23,453 bases of DNA from Nitrospinae bacterium RIFCSPLOWO2_12_FULL_45_22. Lineage in GTDB: Bacteria > 2-12-FULL-45-22. Location of the stretch: NCBI GenBank assembly GCA_001803565.1, contig MHDQ01000134.1, forward strand, positions 1 through 23,453. The letters are read 5' to 3'. The position numbers and the translations under genes were made by a program. Of this stretch, positions 1 through 7,036 are shown piece after piece. Each line of letters starts with the position of its first letter. Positions within the stretch are counted from its first letter, which is position 1. The notes under the pieces were generated by a model, which saw only the letters and a program-made list of their open reading frames with translations, was not told the DNA's origin and searched no databases.

Positions 1-481
1 TTAGTGATAATAAAACTCCACCTAAGACAGATCGTACTTCTTCTTGTGAGGTGGCAAAAATAGTCTTATTAATCATATCCTTTATTACCTTTGTCTCTAA
101 TTCTAAAGATATGGTTGGTTTTTTTTCACTGAATTTAGGAAACTCTTCATCAGGTAAACCAGGAATCTTAAAAACACTTTTACCTAATTGTATTTTAGCC
201 CAGTTTTCTTCAGTACTTATATTGATAGAGGTACCGAAAGTTTCTCTTACTATTTCAAAAGACTTTCGAGTAGGAAGAACGATAGAGCCTGAATTGAGGA
301 CTTTTGCGGGATAAAAACCTTTGTATTCTATTTCTAAATCCGTAGCTGATATTTCTATTCCCTCTTCTTTTGTACTCAATAAAAAATTGTTTAATATGGG
401 AAGGGTTGTACGTTTTTCAACAATAGTTTGAATATTTTTTAGTCCCTCAAACAGATCCCCCCGTAAAATATTTATTTCCAT
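1..481 (-). CDS. dnaN: DNA polymerase III beta subunit (sliding clamp), N-terminal part
   Basis: This is the first 160 codons of the beta clamp, the ring that holds DNA polymerase III on DNA; the rest lies beyond the left edge. Reading the minus strand from ATG at 481 gives a protein beginning MEINILRGDLFEGL, with beta-clamp landmarks LPILNNFLL, a DLEIEY stretch, an LPTRKSFEIV segment, PDEEFPKF and a FATSQEEVRSVLGGVLL block that begins domain 2. GAGGA sits 8 bases upstream of the start. An ATG 15 bases further upstream is followed by a stop, so 481 is the start. It follows dnaA on the same strand, the common dnaA-dnaN order, with 260 bases between them. Identity is very secure from motifs; nothing unusual is visible in the part present. 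Confidence 0.95.
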   Translation of the reverse strand, partial: MEINILRGDLFEGLKNIQTIVEKRTTLPILNNFLLSTKEEGIEISATDLEIEYKGFYPAKVLNSGSIVLPTRKSFEIVRETFGTSINISTEENWAKIQLGKSVFKIPGLPDEEFPKFSEKKPTISLELETKVIKDMINKTIFATSQEEVRSVLGGVLLSL

Positions 482-522
482 AACTTATGTCCTCATACTA
501 TTTATAAATATATAGAAGTTTA

Positions 523-536
523 ATTACTATAGTAAT
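523..536. repeat. Perfect 14-base palindrome upstream of dnaN
   Basis: ATTACTATAGTAAT is its own reverse complement and lies 42 bases upstream of the dnaN start codon, downstream of the candidate promoter. It could be an operator or a weak hairpin in the leader. Confidence 0.6.
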
Positions 537-558
537 AGTAAGACATGTTAATTTCTTT

Positions 559-587
559 AATTTAAGCAATTTAGTACAAAAAATCAA
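559..587 (-). promoter_or_regulatory. Candidate promoter for dnaN
   Basis: On the minus strand TTGATT (587-582) and TAAATT (564-559) are separated by 17 bases, each matching four of six consensus positions. They lie about 80 bases before the dnaN start. In such AT-rich DNA chance matches are common, so this is tentative. Confidence 0.3.
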
Positions 588-741
588 TAGGTTAAGTTGT
601 TAAAAAAATTTACCTCCTACTAACAGAATCTTACAAAGAAAAAGAAATCCACAACTTACTAACATGATATTTATAAGAAATTAACCTGAATTACACAAAT
701 CTGGTAATTCCCTAAGAGGTTTAATGGGGGCATAATTTAGG

Positions 742-2085
742 TTATCCTTTCACGGTTTTTGTTATAGTCTTGATGGCGGTATTGATCTCTCGGTCTTTAT
801 TCATTAAGGATTTTATCTTGTTGACGGAGTGAAGGACTGTGGTATGATCTTTCCCCCCAAATTGCCTCCCTATTTCAGGCAAAGAAAGTTTAGTCATTTC
901 CCGGCATAAGTACATAGCTATTTGCCTGGGCAAGGAAATGGTTTTATTTCTCTTGGAAGACCTTAGCTCTGCTACTGTTATACCGAAATATCGGCTGACA
1001 AGTTTCTGGATGTTTTCTATATTGGTAGCCCTGTCTTTTATATAAAAAATCTCCTTTAGTACTTCCTGGGCTAACTCCATAGATAATTTTGTATTGGTAA
1101 GGGAAGCATAGGCACTGAGTCGAACTAAGGCCCCTTCCAATTCTCTGACATTGGATTTAATATTTGTTGCTATATAAAGGGCTATTTCTTCAGGAAGATA
1201 TATCTTCTTTTCTTCTGCTTTTTTGTTTAAAATAGCTACTTTTGTTTCTAAATCAGGGGGTTGAATATCAGCAATAAGCCCCCATTCAAACCTGGACTGT
1301 AAGCGTTCTTCCAGAGTAGGTATCTCTTTAGGAGTCCTATCACAGGAAAATACAATCTGCTTATTTGATTCATATAAGGTATTAAAAGTATGGAAAAATT
1401 CTTCTTGAGTCCGCTCTTTTCCACCAATAAACTGGATATCATCTATTAAAAGGACATCAATATTTCGATATTTATTTCGGAAATTGGTCATTTGGTCATG
1501 TTGTAAAGAAGAGATTAGCTCATTAACAAACTTCTCTGAGGGAAGATAGCTTAGCCTCAAATTTTTCTTTTTTTCGGTAATGGTAATATAGTTAACTATT
1601 GCATGTAGTAGATGTGTTTTTCCTAAACCTACTCCACCATAAATAAACAGAGGATTATAGGCATTGGCAGGGGACTGAGCTACTGCCAGACTGGCAGCAT
1701 GGGCAAATTGATTACAAGAGCCGACAACAAAGCTTTGAAAGGTATTTTTAGGATCCAGAAAGGAATTATGAGTAGAGTGTTTCTCGGGAGAAGGGTAAGG
1801 GTCCGGTGACGGCTTTTTCTTTTCTTTGTCCGGGATAATAAGGTTCACCTGGGCCTTTTGCCCAAAAGTCTTTTCTATGGTCTTTTTGATTAGTTCTCCA
1901 TAGTGCTCTTCTAGCCAGTCCTTAAAAAATTTATTTGGTACTGATATTAGAACCTTTCCTGATTGTATACCAATTAAGGATAGAGAAGAAAACCAGGTAT
2001 CAAAGATCTTTGGGCTTACCCATTCCTTTATATGGAGGAGGAATGATTCCCAGGAAAGTTCTACGGACTTTTCTACTGGAGACAT
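742..2085 (-). CDS. dnaA: Chromosomal replication initiator protein DnaA
   Basis: DnaA binds 9-mer boxes at oriC, melts the origin and loads DnaB. The 447-residue product has the normal length and all four domains: domain I (about 1-85), a short Lys/Pro/Ser-rich linker (about 86-110), the AAA+ domain with Walker A GGVGLGKT at 150-157, Walker B LLIDDIQF at 212-219 and the NVRELEGAL sensor-2 region at 312-320, then domain IV with the DnaA signature GGKDHTTVLHSVNKI at 410-424 for box recognition. The ATG at 2085 is the only sensible start before the domain I motif ELSWESFLLHI, yet no clear Shine-Dalgarno sequence precedes it, so initiation may be weak or leader-dependent. A DnaA-box cluster 56-87 bases upstream suggests autoregulation. 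It is divergent from rpmH. Confidence 0.97.
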   Translation of the reverse strand: MSPVEKSVELSWESFLLHIKEWVSPKIFDTWFSSLSLIGIQSGKVLISVPNKFFKDWLEEHYGELIKKTIEKTFGQKAQVNLIIPDKEKKKPSPDPYPSPEKHSTHNSFLDPKNTFQSFVVGSCNQFAHAASLAVAQSPANAYNPLFIYGGVGLGKTHLLHAIVNYITITEKKKNLRLSYLPSEKFVNELISSLQHDQMTNFRNKYRNIDVLLIDDIQFIGGKERTQEEFFHTFNTLYESNKQIVFSCDRTPKEIPTLEERLQSRFEWGLIADIQPPDLETKVAILNKKAEEKKIYLPEEIALYIATNIKSNVRELEGALVRLSAYASLTNTKLSMELAQEVLKEIFYIKDRATNIENIQKLVSRYFGITVAELRSSKRNKTISLPRQIAMYLCREMTKLSLPEIGRQFGGKDHTTVLHSVNKIKSLMNKDREINTAIKTITKTVKG

Positions 2086-2140
2086 ATGGGTTTATTTGTA
2101 AAGATTTATAAGTCAGGAAAAGATGGCGCTGTAACCGCAA

Positions 2141-2172
2141 ATATCCACAAGTTATTCACAGCTTGTGGAAAA
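2141..2172. promoter_or_regulatory. Cluster of three DnaA boxes
   Basis: ATATCCACA at 2141-2149 has one mismatch. TTATTCACA at 2152-2160 is an exact TTATNCACA match. TTTTCCACA on the minus strand at 2172-2164 has one mismatch. The first and third face each other, giving the perfect inverted repeat CCACAAG (2145-2151) / CTTGTGG (2162-2168). The cluster is 56 bases upstream of dnaA, so it can serve both origin firing and dnaA autoregulation. Confidence 0.75.
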
Positions 2173-2310
2173 CTTGCCTTTTTAAAATTAACACCTCTAA
2201 TAGTTCACGATGTTGCTTCGCGGGTGGAAGGATTAAATGAAATGAGTTTATTTTATCAAAGGAAAATCAATTAGGCAATAAAAATTTTTGCCGGGTTGGA
2301 AAAAGCAGAG

Positions 2311-2339
2311 TTGACAAGATAAATTATAATGGCTAAGTT
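2311..2339 (+). promoter_or_regulatory. Candidate promoter for rpmH
   Basis: A perfect TTGACA lies at 2311-2316; with 17-base spacing the -10 would be TAAGTT (2334-2339, three of six). A perfect TATAAT also lies at 2325-2330 but only 8 bases from the TTGACA, too close for one promoter. Read on the minus strand, TATAAT at 2328-2323 could serve dnaA. The elements are suggestive, but their pairing is unresolved. Confidence 0.4.
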
Positions 2340-2369
2340 TATTTAGTCCACAATAAGGAGGGAAATGAA

Positions 2370-2504
2370 ATGAAAAGACCTTATCAGCCAAGTGTTATAA
2401 AGCGGAAGAGAACACATGGGTTTTTAGTAAGAATGAGTTCCAGAGGAGGCAGAGATGTCCTTCGAAGAAGAAGAAGGGAAGGAAGGAAACGGTTAGCAGT
2501 TTGA
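2370..2504 (+). CDS. rpmH: Large ribosomal subunit protein bL34
   Basis: This 44-residue, highly basic protein is the classic L34: it begins [18 protein letters not shown] and contains the conserved [14 protein letters not shown] segment followed by an Arg-rich tail ending RLAV. L34 binds 23S rRNA in the large subunit. AAGGAGGG at 2355-2362 lies 7 bases before ATG 2370. A closer upstream ATG at 2365 hits a stop after two codons, which fixes the start. It heads the rpmH-rnpA-yidD-yidC cluster found next to many bacterial origins. The frame stays open after its TGA straight into rnpA. Confidence 0.97.
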   Translation: MKRPYQPSVIKRKRTHGFLVRMSSRGGRDVLRRRRREGRKRLAV

Positions 2505-2555
2505 GGTTATGCTACGGGGAGGCTTCAAAAGGAGAAAGACAGGGAGACCCGGAGA

Positions 2556-2903
2556 TTGAAGCAGAGTAGAATGTTAAAGACTTGGGCTGAATATACCCGG
2601 ATATTATCTCACGGGGGAAGGGTAGAAGATAGAGATTTCACTCTGTTCTTTTATAGAAAAAGTGGAAAATGGCCTCGGCTTGGTATTTTAGTCTCTAAGC
2701 GACTTGGAAAAGCCGTTAAACGAAACCGGTGTAGACGGTTATTAAAAGAGAGCTATAGATTGAATCAGGAACTATTTGGTTCAGCTATTGATATTATAAT
2801 AAAGGCCAAAAGGGATATTAGCCAGTTAGCTTTTAAAGAGATAGAAGCGAACTTAATAAAGTTAGGAAAGGCTATTATTGAAGATACTCCAGGGAGAATT
2901 TAG
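2556..2903 (+). CDS. rnpA: Ribonuclease P protein component
   Basis: RnpA is the protein cofactor of RNase P, which trims tRNA 5' ends. The roughly 115-residue basic protein carries the family signature around residues 52-65 (KAVKRNRCRRLLKE, containing the RNR motif) and the upstream RLGILVSKRLG strand. The start is uncertain: TTG at 2556 with AGGGAG 9 bases upstream fits the family N-terminus, while ATG at 2571 would shorten it by five residues with a poorer ribosome-binding site. It begins 51 bases after rpmH in the same frame and is followed after 2 bases by yidD, consistent with a single transcript. The RNase P RNA gene is not in this window. Confidence 0.93.
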   Translation: MKQSRMLKTWAEYTRILSHGGRVEDRDFTLFFYRKSGKWPRLGILVSKRLGKAVKRNRCRRLLKESYRLNQELFGSAIDIIIKAKRDISQLAFKEIEANLIKLGKAIIEDTPGRI

Positions 2904-2905
2904 GA

Positions 2906-3127
2906 TTGGGTAATATAGTAAGAGACAAAATAATAGCTATGATCCAGACTTACCAAAAACTGGTTGCCCCCTTTATCCCTCCCTGCTGTCGGTTTTATCC
3001 CAGTTGCTCCAATTATGCTGTCCAGTCGCTGGAGAAATACGGGGTGTTTAAAGGGTCATTATTAAGCCTGAAAAGGCTTCTTAAATGCAATCCTTTTCAT
3101 CCTGGGGGGCTGGATCCAGTTGAGTAA
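2906..3127 (+). CDS. yidD: Membrane protein insertion efficiency factor YidD
   Basis: A 73-residue protein matching the YidD family, which aids insertion of membrane proteins by YidC. The hallmark segment is complete: PPCCRFYPSCSNYAVQSLEKYG, then KGSLLSLKRLLKCNPFHPGGLDPV at the C-terminus, including the conserved Cys, Tyr and HPGG residues. The N-terminus is amphipathic rather than a clear membrane span. The start is TTG at 2906, two bases after the rnpA stop; an internal ATG at 2939 is an alternative that would still keep the conserved core. It sits between rnpA and yidC, as in most bacteria. Confidence 0.93.
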   Translation: MGNIVRDKIIAMIQTYQKLVAPFIPPCCRFYPSCSNYAVQSLEKYGVFKGSLLSLKRLLKCNPFHPGGLDPVE

Positions 3128-3286
3128 TAATCCGCCCTCTGTCCGCTATCATAAGTCTTCAAGATAAGAAATCTCTTCATAAAAGGGAACCCCTCATAGC
3201 TCAGGTTACAAAGGCGCTTGAAAATAAATATTTGCTCTATGGTACACTATGCTATAATTTAAGAAATTAAGGGAGACAAAGAAAGT
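3128..3286. other. yidD-yidC spacer with promoter
   Basis: The 159-base gap contains no ORF of interest. A promoter lies near its right end; no stem-loop followed by a T run is evident, so the upstream transcript may read through. Confidence 0.5.
3232..3258 (+). promoter_or_regulatory. Extended -10 promoter for yidC
   Basis: TATAAT at 3253-3258 is preceded by TG at 3250-3251 with one base between, a perfect TGNTATAAT extended -10. The -35 is poor (TTGCTC at 3232-3237, 15-base spacing), as is usual for extended -10 promoters. It would let yidC and genes after it be expressed apart from rpmH-rnpA-yidD. Confidence 0.55.
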
Positions 3287-4876
3287 ATGGAAAAACGTTT
3301 ACTTTTGGCTACTTTTCTTTCTATTGCGATCTTGGTACTCTTTCAGTATTTATATGGTACTAAAAGACCGATAAAATATCATGATGAACCGGAAAAAGTT
3401 TCAGTCAAACCGCAACGATTAGTAGAGGAGAAAACCATTAGCAAGAAAGAAATAGATAAAAAGGAGACAGACAAAAACATAAGAGAACTTACCTTTGAGA
3501 CTAAATTAATTAGGGTAGTATTGACAAATCCTGGAGGTCGTCTTAAAGCCGTATATTTAAAAAAGTATACGGATGAGAAGAATCAACCAGTAAATCTGAT
3601 AAGGGCAGGCGGTTTAGTAGATTCTTATCCAGTCACCTTTCGTTTTGCGGATACTAATATTACCGATAGAGCTAATAATGCCTTATATGAAGTCTCCTAC
3701 CAGACATTAGCCACTACCAAATACCAGCCGGAAGGGGTTATAACTTTCAAATATACCGATCCCGAGGGAACTAAGTACAGCAAGTCTTATATATTTAACC
3801 ATGATAATTACCTCATAAAAGTTAGACTCTCTATTGAAAATCTATCTGAAAAGCAAAGGAAAAAGACTTATCAGGTCCTTTGGGGGGCAGGATTAGGGGA
3901 AGTGGAGGTTAATAAATCAAGCTACACCCATCAAGGCCCGGTAGTTTACCTGGATAAAAAACTAATAAGGGATCAGATGGAAAACGTTTCCACTCCTATC
4001 AGGCATTATGGGCAGATATCCTGGGTTGCTTTAGAAAGTAAATATTTCGTTATCGCCCTGATTTCACCCGAGAACCTCTCTACGGCAGTTATTGATAAGT
4101 CTAGGGGCCAGGGGCTAGAGGTAGGCTTAGAATATCCGATAGAAGACTCTAGGATTGAGAAGGAATTTAGAATATATGCGGGCCCCAAAGAGACCCAGAG
4201 TTTAAACCATGCCCACTCCGACCTAGAAAAAATAATAGATTTTGGCTGGTTTAGTTTCCTGGCTATACCATTATTGCAACTTCTCAATTACACCTATCGG
4301 TTTACTCATAATTATGGGTTTTCTATTATCCTCTTGACGATCTTGATAAAGATTGTCTTTTATCCCCTCTCGCACAAGAGTTATAAGTCTATGCAGAAGA
4401 TGCAGGAGTTACAGCCTAAGATAAAGTTGATTCAGGAAAGATACAAGAAAGACCGGGAGAAACTTAATCAGGAGATGATGGCCTTGTATAAACAGCACAA
4501 GGCAAACCCTTTAGGGGGCTGTTTACCAATGCTTTTACAAATACCGGTATTCTTTGCTTTGTACCGCGTACTTCTAGATGCTATTGAATTAAGGCAAGCC
4601 CCTTTTATTTGGTGGATAAAGGATCTGTCCGAGAAAGACCCTTATTATTTCTGGCCAATATTTATGGGGCTGACAATGTTTATCCAGCAGAAGATGACCC
4701 CCCCTATGGGCGATCCTCGGCAAAATCGGATGATGCTGATGATGCCCGTAATATTTACCATAATGTTTTTGAACTTCCCGGTTGGCCTGGTAATATATTG
4801 GTTGGTAAATAACTTATTGTCCATAATGCAACAATATTACATTACCAAGAAGGTTAGTAAGCCGAGACCGGCTTAA
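3287..4876 (+). CDS. yidC: Membrane protein insertase YidC (long, diderm type)
   Basis: YidC inserts and folds inner-membrane proteins, alone or with SecYEG. At 529 residues this is the long form: an N-terminal transmembrane helix (about 6-23), a Lys/Glu-rich stretch, a large extracytoplasmic domain (about 65-310), then the conserved five-helix core from about 319. Core landmarks include YPLSHKSYKSMQKMQELQPK, the cytoplasmic hairpin with MMALYKQHKANPLGGC, the ELRQAPFIWWIKDLS loop and FPVGLVIYW near the end. The hydrophilic-groove position occupied by Arg in E. coli is Lys here (LIKIVFYPL), also seen in other families. The big domain points to a cell with an outer membrane. GGGAG lies 11 bases before ATG 3287. 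Confidence 0.96.
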   Translation: MEKRLLLATFLSIAILVLFQYLYGTKRPIKYHDEPEKVSVKPQRLVEEKTISKKEIDKKETDKNIRELTFETKLIRVVLTNPGGRLKAVYLKKYTDEKNQPVNLIRAGGLVDSYPVTFRFADTNITDRANNALYEVSYQTLATTKYQPEGVITFKYTDPEGTKYSKSYIFNHDNYLIKVRLSIENLSEKQRKKTYQVLWGAGLGEVEVNKSSYTHQGPVVYLDKKLIRDQMENVSTPIRHYGQISWVALESKYFVIALISPENLSTAVIDKSRGQGLEVGLEYPIEDSRIEKEFRIYAGPKETQSLNHAHSDLEKIIDFGWFSFLAIPLLQLLNYTYRFTHNYGFSIILLTILIKIVFYPLSHKSYKSMQKMQELQPKIKLIQERYKKDREKLNQEMMALYKQHKANPLGGCLPMLLQIPVFFALYRVLLDAIELRQAPFIWWIKDLSEKDPYYFWPIFMGLTMFIQQKMTPPMGDPRQNRMMLMMPVIFTIMFLNFPVGLVIYWLVNNLLSIMQQYYITKKVSKPRPA

Positions 4877-4979
4877 ACAAGATTGAAACACCCATGTCTG
4901 GTCCCCCACCCAGTGGCATTGGGCGTTTATAATTTAATCCAAAAATTCAAGGAACATTAATAGACGTCAGGAGGGGATA

Positions 4980-5657
4980 ATGGAGTGGATAATTGAGAGA
5001 GGTAGGACCAAGGAACAAGCCCTGGAGAAAGCCCTGAAAAAACTCGGTGCTAGGCCCGAGGAGGTAAAAGTGGAATTATTGGAAAAAAACAAGGGATTTC
5101 TCTCTTTCCTGGGTGACCGCTCGGTAAAGGTAAAGGTCAGTTATATAAACCAGGAAAACGATATAGAAGAAACAGAGGAAATGTCGAATGAACTAAAGGA
5201 GGCAAAGCAGGTATTGCTCGCTATCGTGGAGAAGATGGGTATCCCGTGCACCGTTGATGGGGAAAACGGGCCAGAGGGTTTATACCTGACTATAAGGAGC
5301 GACAAAGGTGGATTAATTATTGGGAAGAGGGGAGAAACGCTAGATGCTTTGCAGTATATAGTTACCAAGATAATCCAGAAAAGGGCCAAAAGAAAGATGA
5401 CTATATTGGTAGATACCGAGGACTATAGAAAGAGGGGGGAAGAAAAATTAACGGATTTGGCTAGGACTATGGCCGCCAGGGTTAAGCAGACCGGCCAGTC
5501 GGTCACACTAAGAAATTTGACTACTAGGGAGCGAAAGCTAATTCACACCCTCTTTAAAGAAGAACCGGAGATAGAAACCATCAGCCAAGGAGATGGAATA
5601 ACGAAAACCCTGGTCATTACCTTAAGAGGTAAATCCAAGAACGAATGGATAAACTAA
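4980..5657 (+). CDS. jag: RNA-binding protein Jag/KhpB (SpoIIIJ-associated)
   Basis: A 225-residue protein with the three-part Jag layout: Jag-N domain (about 1-52, with the family's KNKGFLSFLG motif), a central KH domain (about 75-145, GxxG loop GKRG at 115-118) and a C-terminal R3H domain (about 150-215, with ERKLIH at 184-189). Jag/KhpB binds RNA and is linked to cell-envelope and cell-elongation control in Firmicutes; its exact role here is inferred from the family. A strong AGGAGG at 4969-4974 lies 5 bases before ATG. It follows yidC, as usual, and its last 13 bases overlap mnmE, implying translational coupling. Confidence 0.93.
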   Translation: MEWIIERGRTKEQALEKALKKLGARPEEVKVELLEKNKGFLSFLGDRSVKVKVSYINQENDIEETEEMSNELKEAKQVLLAIVEKMGIPCTVDGENGPEGLYLTIRSDKGGLIIGKRGETLDALQYIVTKIIQKRAKRKMTILVDTEDYRKRGEEKLTDLARTMAARVKQTGQSVTLRNLTTRERKLIHTLFKEEPEIETISQGDGITKTLVITLRGKSKNEWIN

Positions 5658-7036
5658 GCGATACTATAGCTGCTATAGCTACCCCTTACGGGGAAGGGAG
5701 CATAGCTATAATCCGCATTAGTGGGGAAGAGACTATTAACATAGTCAGTCAGTTCTTTCTCAGGCCCAAAGGGAATAAACTAAAGGAGATAGAATCTCAC
5801 AGGTTATATTATGGTTATATTATTGATCCCATTAGTAGGAAAAAGATAGATGAAGTAATGCTTGCCCTCATGAAGGAACCTAACAGTTATACCCGGGAGG
5901 ATGTGGCTGAAATATCCTGCCATGGCGGTATGGCAATATCAAGGACGATCCTGCAATTGGTTTTGAGCTGTGGGGCCCGGTTAGCCGAACCGGGAGAGTT
6001 TACCCGGCGGGCCTTTCTTAATGGGAGAATAGACCTGGTGCAGGCCGAAGGGGTAAACGAGACCATTAAGGCAAAGAGTGAAGCTGATCTAGGGATAGCT
6101 CTGGGTCAGGTTGAAGGACGGCTCTCCAGGGAGATTAAAGAGATTAGGGAGGTATTAGGAGGGTTACTGGCACATATCGAGGCATCGCTGGATTTTGCTG
6201 AGGAAGGGATCGATCTGCCCCCCACGGTTAATATCTTAGCGGATATAGAAGAGGCTTTATCCAGGATAATAACCCTTATCGAGAGTTATGATAGAAGTAA
6301 AACTATCCGCGAGGGGATAAATCTGGTTATTGTGGGAAGGCCTAATGTAGGGAAATCGAGCCTGATGAACTGCCTGTTAAGGGAAGATAGGGCCATTGTT
6401 ACCCCTATTCCAGGTACTACGCGAGATGTCCTGGCCGAAGAAATCGAGTTGGGTGGCGTACCGCTTAGACTTAAGGATACAGCAGGGATATTAGAAGATT
6501 GCCGGGACTTAATAGAGGCCGAGGGAATTCGACGGACGAAAGAAGCGCTGGAAAAAGGAGACATTATCCTATTAGTACTGGATGGTTCGCAACCAATGGA
6601 TACCCGGGATGAGCAGGTCATATCTCTGGTTAGTAATAAAGAAACCCTGGCAATAATTAATAAGATTGATCTCCCTCAGAAAGTGAGGGAGGAAGATTTA
6701 ATACCATCCTTTAAGTTAGAAAGGATTATCCCGGTTTCGGCAAAAGAAGGTTATGGTATTGAAGAGCTCAAACAAAAGATCGCGCAACTAATTCAAGCCT
6801 TGCGAATAACCCCATGGGAAGGCGCGGTATTGACTAAACTAAGACAGAGAGAGGCATTAGTTAAGGCCCGAGATAGGTTGCTGGGGGCCAAGAGGAATAT
6901 AGAATCCAGACTACCAGAAGAGATATGGTCTATAGACCTGAAGGAGGCCATAGATTCCTTGGCTGAACTGCTTGGCGAAACTTATGATGAAGAAGTTCTG
7001 GATAGAATATTTTCCACTTTCTGTATCGGTAAATGA
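5645..7036 (+). CDS. mnmE: tRNA uridine-5-carboxymethylaminomethyl modification GTPase MnmE
   Basis: MnmE, with MnmG, adds the carboxymethylaminomethyl group to the wobble uridine of certain tRNAs. The 463-residue protein has the N-terminal tetrahydrofolate-binding domain (about 1-120), a helical domain, and an inserted G domain with G1 GRPNVGKSS at 231-239, PGTTRD at 256-261, G3 DTAG at 278-281 and G4 NKID at 339-342. It closes with the catalytically important FCIGK at 459-463. Length is normal and every motif is intact. ATG 5645 lies inside the end of jag, and the stop overlaps the mnmG start by four bases (ATGA), so the two partner proteins are translationally coupled. Confidence 0.97.
   Translation: MDKLSDTIAAIATPYGEGSIAIIRISGEETINIVSQFFLRPKGNKLKEIESHRLYYGYIIDPISRKKIDEVMLALMKEPNSYTREDVAEISCHGGMAISRTILQLVLSCGARLAEPGEFTRRAFLNGRIDLVQAEGVNETIKAKSEADLGIALGQVEGRLSREIKEIREVLGGLLAHIEASLDFAEEGIDLPPTVNILADIEEALSRIITLIESYDRSKTIREGINLVIVGRPNVGKSSLMNCLLREDRAIVTPIPGTTRDVLAEEIELGGVPLRLKDTAGILEDCRDLIEAEGIRRTKEALEKGDIILLVLDGSQPMDTRDEQVISLVSNKETLAIINKIDLPQKVREEDLIPSFKLERIIPVSAKEGYGIEELKQKIAQLIQALRITPWEGAVLTKLRQREALVKARDRLLGAKRNIESRLPEEIWSIDLKEAIDSLAELLGETYDEEVLDRIFSTFCIGK

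Larger units (their letters stand above)
482..741. other. AT-rich dnaA-dnaN spacer, possible unwinding region or second origin segment
   Basis: This 260-base stretch has no credible ORF and is strongly AT-rich with long A and T runs. It contains one DnaA-box-like 9-mer, AAATCCACA at 645-653 (two mismatches to TTATCCACA), and a perfect 14-base palindrome at 523-536. In Bacillus subtilis the origin is split around dnaA, with the duplex-unwinding element between dnaA and dnaN. The same gene arrangement here makes that role plausible but unproven. Confidence 0.45.
2086..2369. other. Replication origin (oriC), dnaA-rpmH intergenic region
   Basis: The 284-base spacer between divergent dnaA and rpmH carries a compact cluster of DnaA-type 9-mers at 2141-2172, a further weak one at 2344-2352 (TAGTCCACA, two mismatches), and AT-rich DNA towards rpmH. 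A 62-codon frame starting at 2086 has no recognisable content and is probably fortuitous. Position next to dnaA plus clustered boxes is the standard signature of a bacterial origin. GC-skew inflection at this point would be the decisive computed test. Confidence 0.75.

Noticed and set aside
51-314. 87-codon plus-strand frame at the left end
   Set aside because: It is antisense to dnaN, whose minus-strand translation has clear beta-clamp motifs.
2086-2274. 62-codon plus-strand frame between dnaA and rpmH
   Set aside because: It covers the DnaA-box cluster, abuts the dnaA start, has no ribosome-binding site and no recognisable content.
2311-2330. TTGACA and TATAAT as one promoter
   Set aside because: The spacing is only 8 bases, too short for a sigma-70 promoter; each may belong to a different promoter.
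3111-3120. Ten-base palindrome CTGGATCCAG as a terminator after yidD
   Set aside because: It lies within the yidD coding end, is short, and no T run follows.
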